DNA of 64,000 bases from an uncultured Sphingomonadaceae bacterium (GTDB lineage: Bacteria > Pseudomonadota > Alphaproteobacteria > Sphingomonadales > Sphingomonadaceae), in contig CANMVC010000001.1 in assembly GCA_947501325.1 (NCBI GenBank), positions 558,001 through 622,000 on the forward strand, given 5' to 3'. Positions within the stretch are counted from its first letter, which is position 1. Each line of letters opens with the position of its first letter. Of this stretch, positions 58,128 through 64,000 are shown piece after piece. The notes under the pieces are model-generated. The model saw only the letters and a list, made by a program, of their open reading frames with translations, ran no database searches and had not been told where the DNA came from. The translations under genes and the position numbers were made by a program.

Positions 58128-58358
58128 CCAACATATTCGAACATAATGTAAATTGGGTTCGGCACAATCGATTAATGCACACGGCCCTTAACCCGAGGTA
58201 GTAAGTGGTTTTTCTGTTGCGGGCTATTGCAGTCATAACAGACGCCTGAATGGAATCACGGTACCCGGTTACCCAAACAAATCTCGCGTTATCTTGCGGA
58301 ACTCTTTGGCAATAATAACAAAGCCCAAGGATCATACCGATCAACCTGATACAGCTTC

Positions 58359-59027
58359 TCAGCTTTTGCTGTAGCTTTTGAGGAACAGGTCGACGGCACT
58401 GTTCACCCGTTTCTTGGCTTTGGGATCCGGTATTTTAGCCTGCGAAATATTGGCACCAAAGCGGCGTTCGAGATCGGCGAGTCCCTTGATCATGCCGGAC
58501 AGATGTTCCGCCGCCTGTTCGGTATCGTCAATCTTCAACTCGCCCGCCTCCACCGCTTCGTCGAGCAAGTGAGAGAGCGCCTGATGCAGTCTGCGTGGTC
58601 CAGCGTCGAGGAATAGCAGCCCGATTTCCGGATTATGCTCCACCTCAACCGCCAGATGCCGTTCAAAACGGACCATCTCGTCTCGCCACAGGAACGCGAC
58701 CATTTCCATACCGAAATGAACCAGCCGCTCCCTTATACTGCTGCCCGCTGTGGCCTCCACCGACAAGGCTTCGCGCATCACCGCACATTCATTGCCAACC
58801 GCCGCGGCAAACAGAGCCTCCTTGGTTTTAAACCGATTATAGACCGTCACTTTCGAAACACTGGCGCGTGCCGCGATGGATTCGATGCTGGACTGAGAAA
58901 AGCCATTGTTAAAAAATTCATGGCGCGCCGCGTCCAATATAATCGCACTCTTGGCCGTATCGACCGGGCGACCCAATGTCTTATTAGGAGCGGTGGACTT
59001 GATCGAGGCGGAAGCCTTATCTGACAT
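58359..59027 (-). CDS. TetR/AcrR family transcriptional regulator
   Basis: 222 residues from the ATG at 59027. A disordered Ser/Thr/Lys lead precedes the TetR helix-turn-helix (about residues 25-70): AARHEFFNNGFSQSSIESIAARASVSKVTVYNRFKTKEALF, here split as FSQSSIESIAARASVSKVTV and YNRFKTKEALFAAAV. A C-terminal ligand/dimer domain follows with a TetR_C_7-like middle. It is divergent from a four-gene exporter operon, which it probably represses. Dyads between the two starts are candidate operators. Weak ribosome site (GGAAC). Confidence 0.92.
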   Translation of the reverse strand: MSDKASASIKSTAPNKTLGRPVDTAKSAIILDAARHEFFNNGFSQSSIESIAARASVSKVTVYNRFKTKEALFAAAVGNECAVMREALSVEATAGSSIRERLVHFGMEMVAFLWRDEMVRFERHLAVEVEHNPEIGLLFLDAGPRRLHQALSHLLDEAVEAGELKIDDTEQAAEHLSGMIKGLADLERRFGANISQAKIPDPKAKKRVNSAVDLFLKSYSKS

Positions 59028-59028
59028 T

Positions 59029-59066
59029 AATGAACGGTTCCGTATAATAAAACGTTGACGTTCATT
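59029..59066. promoter_or_regulatory. Dyads between tetR-type gene and exporter operon, probable operators
   Basis: AATGAACG (59029-59036) and CGTTCATT (59059-59066) are perfect inverted copies, and a tighter dyad AACGT/ACGTT lies at 59051-59055 and 59058-59062. They fill the 39 bases between the two divergent start codons, so a bound repressor would cover both. Position and symmetry suggest the TetR operator; binding is not shown. Confidence 0.55.
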
Positions 59067-60257
59067 ATGTCTCTTACTATCCCCTTGTTCAACCCCAATC
59101 ATAAAAGGCCGAATTGGATGACGTGGATTGCCATCAGAATGTTGACGGGAGATCGCCAGAAATTCTTTGGCCTTCTGTTCGGCGTCGCCTTTTCAGCGCT
59201 GCTTATTTCGCAGCAGTTGACCATCTTCATCAACCTTATCGAACGCGGGGCAACCGCCGTTTATAATATTCCGACTGCCAATATCTGGGTCATGGATCCG
59301 GTCAGCCGCACCCCCGATGTCGCATTGCCAATGCCGCCGACGGCCCTGGACAAGGTCCGCTCCGTCAATGGCGTCGAATGGGCCTCACCGCTGCTGCGGT
59401 CCGGGGCCACGGTGCGCACGCCTGAGGGTGATTTAGAGGGTGTGACAGTAGTCGGTGTGGATGATGCGACCTTGATCGGCCTGCCCAAAAAATTCATTCA
59501 GGGCAGCCGCGAGGCGCTTTACGAACCGGATGCTGTGATCATTGACAGTGTCGGCGCGGCGAAATTGTTTCCCGAAGGTTTTGATCCTATCGGCGTGCGG
59601 CTGGAATTGAACGACCGGCGCGCCGTTATCCGCGGAATCGTGGATGTTGATCCCAGTTTCACCAGTCAGGTCATCCTCTACACTCGCTATTCCAACGCAC
59701 TGGCTTTTGTGCCCGGCACGCGCAACCGCATGTCCTTCGTCTTGGCCAGCGCGTCCGATGGACTGACTGCCAAACAGGTCACTACGCGGATCACTGAAGC
59801 CACAGGGCTGAAAGCACGGACCCGTGAAGAATTTGCCCGTGATGGGGTTGATTTCATCATCGAAAATACCGGCATCCCGGTCAATTTTGGTATTACCGTT
59901 GCGCTCGGCTTCATTGTCGGCGTTGCGATTGTCGGCCTGACTTTCAGCCTGTTCATTCGCGACAATATCAAACAATTTGGCGCGCTCAAAGCCATTGGCG
60001 TTACTAATAATAAAATCCGCATGATGGTTGCTGCACAGGCGTTGCTGGTTGGGTTGGTCGGTTACGGGATCGGGATATTACTGGCCGCTATTTTCATCGC
60101 TTCGGGTGCCGCCAACTCGCCTGATTTCAAGGGCTTTTATACACCCTGGGAAATTCCCGTCCTTACCGCCTTTGTGGTCATGACAATGATCCTAATCACC
60201 GGCTGGCTCGCCCTGCGCAGCGTTCTGAAAACCGAACCGGCTGAGGTATTCAGATGA
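59067..60257 (+). CDS. ABC exporter permease (MacB/DevC-like FtsX fold)
   Basis: 396 residues from the ATG at 59067 (a later ATG at 59118 is also possible; its AAAAGG site is fair). The FtsX-like topology shows one hydrophobic segment near the start (FGLLFGVAFSALLIS), a large periplasmic part (about 50-270), and three more segments (about 275-300, 325-350, 365-385), as in DevC. It is the membrane part of a heterocyst-glycolipid/MacB-type exporter. The last four bases overlap the ATPase start (ATGA). The gene is divergent from the TetR gene across possible operators. Confidence 0.9.
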   Translation: MSLTIPLFNPNHKRPNWMTWIAIRMLTGDRQKFFGLLFGVAFSALLISQQLTIFINLIERGATAVYNIPTANIWVMDPVSRTPDVALPMPPTALDKVRSVNGVEWASPLLRSGATVRTPEGDLEGVTVVGVDDATLIGLPKKFIQGSREALYEPDAVIIDSVGAAKLFPEGFDPIGVRLELNDRRAVIRGIVDVDPSFTSQVILYTRYSNALAFVPGTRNRMSFVLASASDGLTAKQVTTRITEATGLKARTREEFARDGVDFIIENTGIPVNFGITVALGFIVGVAIVGLTFSLFIRDNIKQFGALKAIGVTNNKIRMMVAAQALLVGLVGYGIGILLAAIFIASGAANSPDFKGFYTPWEIPVLTAFVVMTMILITGWLALRSVLKTEPAEVFR

Positions 60258-60961
60258 GCGAGAAACGCACAGCGATCACGATTAACGGCATCGTTAAGGA
60301 ATTCAGCGCTGGTAGCCAAATGATCCGGGTGTTGCACGGCATCGACGCCGAGATCCGCTCCGGCGAGCTGACCTATCTGGTGGGAGAATCCGGTTCGGGC
60401 AAAACCACCATGATCTCAATTATTGCCGGCATACTCTATCCGACCGATGGTTCCGTTTCGGTTTTTGGGCAGGATATTTACAGCCTGTCCGACAATGATT
60501 TGGTCCGGTTCCGGCTGTCGAATATCGGTTTCATTTTTCAGCAATATAACCTCATTCCTACTTTGACCGCTGCCGAAAATGCGTCAGTCCCGCTGGTCGC
60601 GGCAGGTATGAAGCGCGACGAAGCGGTAGAGCGCGGCCGCGCGATGCTCGACAAGCTCAATATTGCTGATCAGGCGGACAAGTTACCCCGGCAATTATCC
60701 GGCGGCCAGCAACAGCGCGTCGCCATTGCCCGCGCTCTGGTCCACGAACCGCGGCTGGTGGTTTGCGACGAGCCCACCGCGGCGCTCGATGCAAAATCGG
60801 GGCGGCGAGTAATGGACCTTTTGCGGGAAGTCGCGCTCGCGCCCGAGCGCACGGTGATTATCGTCACTCATGACAACCGCATTTTCGATCTGGCCGACCG
60901 CATATTGGTCATGGAAGATGGCCGCATCACCCATGATGGCAAAGAAATGCCTGATCATTGA
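60254..60961 (+). CDS. ABC exporter ATP-binding protein (MacB/DevA-like)
   Basis: 235 residues of the LolD/MacB/DevA type. Walker A is GESGSGKTTM near residue 46, the Q-loop is in FIFQQYNLIPTLTAAENA, the ABC signature is LSGGQQQRVAIARAL, Walker B is LVVCDEPTAALD, and the switch His is in VIIVTHDNRIF. It powers the permease encoded just before it, with which it overlaps by four bases. The HlyD adaptor gene starts 28 bases after its stop. Confidence 0.96.
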   Translation: MSEKRTAITINGIVKEFSAGSQMIRVLHGIDAEIRSGELTYLVGESGSGKTTMISIIAGILYPTDGSVSVFGQDIYSLSDNDLVRFRLSNIGFIFQQYNLIPTLTAAENASVPLVAAGMKRDEAVERGRAMLDKLNIADQADKLPRQLSGGQQQRVAIARALVHEPRLVVCDEPTAALDAKSGRRVMDLLREVALAPERTVIIVTHDNRIFDLADRILVMEDGRITHDGKEMPDH

Positions 60962-60989
60962 TCGGGAGAGACAAGCAAAGGATGACAAG

Positions 60990-62018
60990 GTGTTAGAGAC
61001 ATTATTGAACCGGCTCAAACAAGTGAGTTTCGTGCGCACGATTTTGCCTATCCTGGCGGTCGTGGCAATCATCGTGGCCGTCATCATCGTCCTGAGCGGC
61101 CAACCGGATCGCAGCGAGGAACAGCCAGCGACCAGTCCGCCCACAACGACAGCCGCTTTTGGCAACGATCCCAGCGTTGCCGGCGCGGGTGTTGTCGAAC
61201 CGTCGAGCGAAGTGATCAATATCGGTACCAGCCTCGCTGGCATTATCACCAAAGTCTATGTATCTCCTGGCGATCAGGTTATCGCTGGCCAGCCGCTATT
61301 TCTGGTTGATGATCGCGCCATCCGTTCGCAAATCAGCGAAGCCAGCGCGGCGATTGCGCAGGCCCGTGCTGCGCGGGAAACCGCTCGGGCACAGCTGACG
61401 ACAGCGCGCCAGCAGTCATCGCTGTACAGCGGCATCGAGGACCCTCGCGCCGTGTCGCGTCAGGAAGTGATTGATCGCAGCGGCGCCGTCCGAACGGCCC
61501 AAGCCCAGCTGAGACAGGCCGAAGCCGATATTCGCAGCGCCGAGGCCGCCCGTGCCCGCGCCACGACCGATCTCGGACGGCTCACCGTAAGAGCGCCGAT
61601 TGCTGCGGAAATATTGTCGGTCAATATCCGTCCCGGCGAATATGCCAATCCCGGCGGACCGCAAGGCGGTGGTGGTGATCCCTATATGGAAATCGGCAAT
61701 ACTTCGCCGCTGCATGTCCGGATCGATATTGACGAAAATGAAATTGGCCGGGTCGAGATGGGCAAAGAAGCCGTGGTAAGTCCGCGCGGACAGGCCAACC
61801 AGCGCGTCAAAGCCCAATTTGTCCGCGCCGAACCGCTGGTCACACCCAAAACCTCGCTGACCAATTCGGCCACAGAGCGGGTCGATGTGCGGGTGTTGCA
61901 ACTCATCTATCAAATCCCTTCCGATCAAGGCTTTTTTGTCGGCCAGCAAGTAGATGCTTTCGTCCGGGCAAAAAATGGTGCCAGAAATGGCGCGAAAAAG
62001 GCGAGTGAAACCAAATGA
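60990..62018 (+). CDS. HlyD family periplasmic adaptor of the ABC exporter (DevB-like)
   Basis: 342 residues when started at the GTG at 60990, which has AAAGGATG at good distance; the frame opens at 60870 inside the ATPase gene. One N-terminal membrane helix (about residues 17-36) is followed by a lipoyl-like half (VYVSPGDQVIAGQPLFLVDD), a helical hairpin (Ala/Arg/Gln-rich, about 120-200) and the second lipoyl/beta-barrel half (TVRAPIAAEILSVNIRPGEY). It bridges the inner-membrane pump to the NodT channel. The last four bases overlap the next gene's ATG. Confidence 0.92.
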   Translation: MLETLLNRLKQVSFVRTILPILAVVAIIVAVIIVLSGQPDRSEEQPATSPPTTTAAFGNDPSVAGAGVVEPSSEVINIGTSLAGIITKVYVSPGDQVIAGQPLFLVDDRAIRSQISEASAAIAQARAARETARAQLTTARQQSSLYSGIEDPRAVSRQEVIDRSGAVRTAQAQLRQAEADIRSAEAARARATTDLGRLTVRAPIAAEILSVNIRPGEYANPGGPQGGGGDPYMEIGNTSPLHVRIDIDENEIGRVEMGKEAVVSPRGQANQRVKAQFVRAEPLVTPKTSLTNSATERVDVRVLQLIYQIPSDQGFFVGQQVDAFVRAKNGARNGAKKASETK

Positions 62019-63439
62019 CCCGGTCAATCAGGATCACCCTTGCTTTGACAACATCTCTCCTGGTGGCGGGATGCTCCACGCTGGGGTCCGGGAAGCCTGA
62101 CCCCGCTCTGAACCCGGCCAGCGTCATTCCTCCCGCTGCATTTGCGCTGGCATCCGATATGGTTGCGCAGAACCGTCAGACACTGGATGATCTGCTTCCC
62201 GCCGATGATCCGGCCTTTACCGCCTTACGAGACGCCGCCGAAGAGAATGCGCCGACATTGACCGCTGCTCTGGCGCGAATTGATGCAGCACGCGCTGTGG
62301 CAAAAGGCGCTAACGCCAATCGCCTGCCCTCGGTAGATGTTGACGGCAGCATCAGACGAACACGCATTAACCCCGATAGTATTGGCGCAAATCTGCCAGC
62401 CGGGATTAGCATCGACCGCAATCAGACCAGCTATGGCGCCAATATCACTGCCAATTGGGACGCAGATATCTTTGGCGGCTTACGCGCCAGTGCACGGGCT
62501 GCCAATATTCGGATCAACGCCGCCACTGCCGATGCGGCCGCTGTTCGGCTCGGCCTGATATCTGCCATAGCCGCCAATGTCGTTGACTGGCGCACTTTGC
62601 AGGCCCGCGCGATCGTTCTGGAGGAAGATCTGGCGGCCGCTGAAAACCTGATGCATTTGACCGATGCACGAGCCAAAGCCGGGATCTCACCCGGACTGGA
62701 TGCGGTGCAGGCCCAAAGCCTGATCGCCGACGCCCGGTCCCGGTTGGCTGCTCTGCCCGGCGAACGCGCCATAATTGTCGGCGCGCTGGTAACTCTGACT
62801 GGCCAAGATACCGCAACAGTGCTGGACAGACTGAAAAGTGAAATCATCCTGTCCAATGCGCCGCAAGCGCCGCTGAGCTCACCGGCTGAAATGTTGCGCG
62901 CCCGTCCCGATGTCGCGGCTGCCGAAGCCAGGCTGACCGCCGCCGATGCGGACATTGCCGCTGCCGCTGCGCAGCGCTTTCCCAAGCTAAGCTTGTCAGG
63001 GGCCATCGGCTTGCTGTCCTTCGCACTCGGTGATCTGTTCAGCAATGATGCTGTGGTCGGCAGTCTGGGCGCTGGCATTGCTGGACCATTGTTAGATTTT
63101 GGTCGGGTCGGCGCGCAGATTGACCAGAGCAAGGCCAATGCCCGTGAAGCCTTTGCCTCCTATCGCGCGACGGTCTTTACCGCCTTGGGGGAGGCCGAGA
63201 CGGCTTATGGTCAAGTGGCATCGGTGGATGCTGAGGTCATCTCCCTGATGAAGCAGGAAAAGCTTGAACAAGATGCCGAATATTTGCTTGGCATTCGCTA
63301 CCGCAATGGCCTGAGCGATTTTCGCGATGTCCTCAACGCCCGCCGGGCTCTCAACACAACCCGGACGCAGGTCGCTCTTGCCAGCGGCCGGGCATCTCGC
63401 GCACGGGTTGCGTTGTGGCAAGCATTGGGCGGTAGCTAA
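62015..63439 (+). CDS. NodT family outer-membrane efflux lipoprotein
   Basis: 474 residues. The N-terminus has a lipobox (LLVAGC, Cys near residue 20), so it is a lipid-anchored outer-membrane factor. Two TolC-like repeats follow, recognised by SYGANITANWDADIFGGLRA, ARAKAGISPGLDAVQAQSL, LLRARPDV-like EMLRARPDVAAAEARL, and RYRNGLSDFRDVLNARRAL. With the three genes before it, it makes a complete inner-to-outer-membrane export route. It is coupled by ATGA to the adaptor gene, so the four are one operon. No terminator stands out in the 224 bases after it. Confidence 0.93.
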   Translation: MTRSIRITLALTTSLLVAGCSTLGSGKPDPALNPASVIPPAAFALASDMVAQNRQTLDDLLPADDPAFTALRDAAEENAPTLTAALARIDAARAVAKGANANRLPSVDVDGSIRRTRINPDSIGANLPAGISIDRNQTSYGANITANWDADIFGGLRASARAANIRINAATADAAAVRLGLISAIAANVVDWRTLQARAIVLEEDLAAAENLMHLTDARAKAGISPGLDAVQAQSLIADARSRLAALPGERAIIVGALVTLTGQDTATVLDRLKSEIILSNAPQAPLSSPAEMLRARPDVAAAEARLTAADADIAAAAAQRFPKLSLSGAIGLLSFALGDLFSNDAVVGSLGAGIAGPLLDFGRVGAQIDQSKANAREAFASYRATVFTALGEAETAYGQVASVDAEVISLMKQEKLEQDAEYLLGIRYRNGLSDFRDVLNARRALNTTRTQVALASGRASRARVALWQALGGS

Positions 63440-63663
63440 GGAAGTGACTAGTCTCAGGCCTTGGATCAGAGTCGGAGCTATATTTGATCATCCGGATGCG
63501 CAGTCCGGTTTCCGGTGATTTTGTGTTGCACCGGCAGATCATCATATTCTCGGGCACGTTTCAGATGCCAAATAGATATTAGCTGCGATGCTGACGCGCG
63601 CACTAGATCTTGCATATCTGGGATAGGTACTCAAAAGACCTGTGCAAACAAACTTCCGGTCTT

Positions 63664-64000
63664 TTACCCTGTCTCCTCACACTGCCGCTTGTCGAACGAC
63701 CGCGCGTTCTTGCCTCCGGACGCAGCGATGGTGGCAAACAACTGGTCTCCCTCGCGGCGATAGGAAATTTGCTGAGGATAGTCGTGAGCGGGATTGGCGA
63801 AGGTAATACTATCATCTGTCATTTGCGTAGCGGTAAAAACGGTCCGTTTCTGGCCGGAGGGATAGGCGGTATAAGTCCACGCACCGGCTTTTGAAAACTG
63901 GATATGCAGAAGTTCGTAAAATGCTATTTCTGCATTTTCTGCCGAAGCACTAAATCCAATCAGCGACCCGTCGGTTTCAGCTACCCAGACCTCTTTGCTC
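63664..64000 (-). CDS. DUF6265 family protein, 3' part only
   Basis: 111 C-terminal residues are visible, read on the minus strand from the window edge to a TAA at 63664-63666; the start lies outside. The sequence has VWVAETDGSLIGFSASA, a beta-rich middle with AYPSGQKRTVF, and ITFANPAHDYPQQISYRREGD, a motif of the DUF6265 family (fatty-acid-binding-protein-like beta barrels). Function unknown. The N-terminal signal peptide seen in relatives cannot be checked here. It converges on the NodT gene. Confidence 0.7.
   Translation of the reverse strand, partial: SKEVWVAETDGSLIGFSASAENAEIAFYELLHIQFSKAGAWTYTAYPSGQKRTVFTATQMTDDSITFANPAHDYPQQISYRREGDQLFATIAASGGKNARSFDKRQCEETG

Noticed and set aside
63603-63815. 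70-codon minus-strand frame near the right edge
   Set aside because: It is out of frame with the better-supported DUF6265 reading frame, which has family motifs and runs to the window edge.

Overview
The window looks like a chromosome segment from an alphaproteobacterium of the Sphingomonadales (the Sphingorhabdus / Sphingopyxis / Parasphingorhabdus type). This is inferred from protein flavour and gene order: a phasin next to clpS, hrcA-grpE head to head with rph-rdgB-hemW, xerC-gshB-yraN-rsmI, a five-gene F1 ATP synthase operon without F0 genes, NodT-type efflux, and short dispersed palindromes of a kind seen in this group. The DNA is of moderate GC, coding is dense, and many same-strand neighbours overlap by ATGA. 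I see no rRNA, tRNA, CRISPR array, insertion sequence, prophage or plasmid gene.

Left part (1-36 kb), mostly housekeeping. A phasin cut by the window edge is followed by clpS, a DsbA-type oxidoreductase, an SDR enzyme, an acyltransferase/DUF1295 pair, a periplasmic rhodanese, a nuclease and a PilZ protein. Next come a GntP permease, a PadR regulator and a small AT-rich membrane protein. hrcA-grpE diverges from rph-rdgB. A CAP lipoprotein, hemW, xerC, gshB, yraN-rsmI, an LpoA-like lipoprotein, transaldolase, a DUF4197 lipoprotein and priA follow. Then come a membrane-anchored trypsin-like protease, a Tet-type exporter, ada coupled to an isocitrate lyase/PEP mutase-like gene, atpHAGDC, a DMT transporter and a lone cpaF.

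Middle part (36-43 kb), catabolic. A minus-strand operon holds isobutyryl-CoA dehydrogenase, 3-hydroxyisobutyryl-CoA hydrolase, enoyl-CoA hydratase and 3-hydroxyisobutyrate dehydrogenase (valine breakdown). It is translationally coupled to a secreted polysaccharide deacetylase and lies downstream of a CoA-acylating aldehyde dehydrogenase resembling sulfoacetaldehyde dehydrogenase.

Right part (43-64 kb), accessory. It contains a DMT transporter, a secreted amidohydrolase, an MddA-like methanethiol S-methyltransferase, a Tat-exported protein of uncertain function facing a winged-helix/TPR regulator, a BASS transporter, a secreted alpha/beta hydrolase, a zinc alcohol dehydrogenase, an AmpG-like MFS protein, an NTF2-like protein, a small secreted protein and a second large winged-helix/TPR regulator. 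It ends with a TetR-controlled complete tripartite ABC exporter (permease, ATPase, HlyD adaptor, NodT outer-membrane factor) and the 3' end of a DUF6265 gene.

The best candidates for something undescribed are the 46-58 kb block bracketed by two membrane-free winged-helix/TPR regulators, above all the Tat-exported protein, and several small inverted-repeat elements, including an inverted hairpin pair inside the ATP synthase operon and a nested palindrome that supplies the hemW stop codon.
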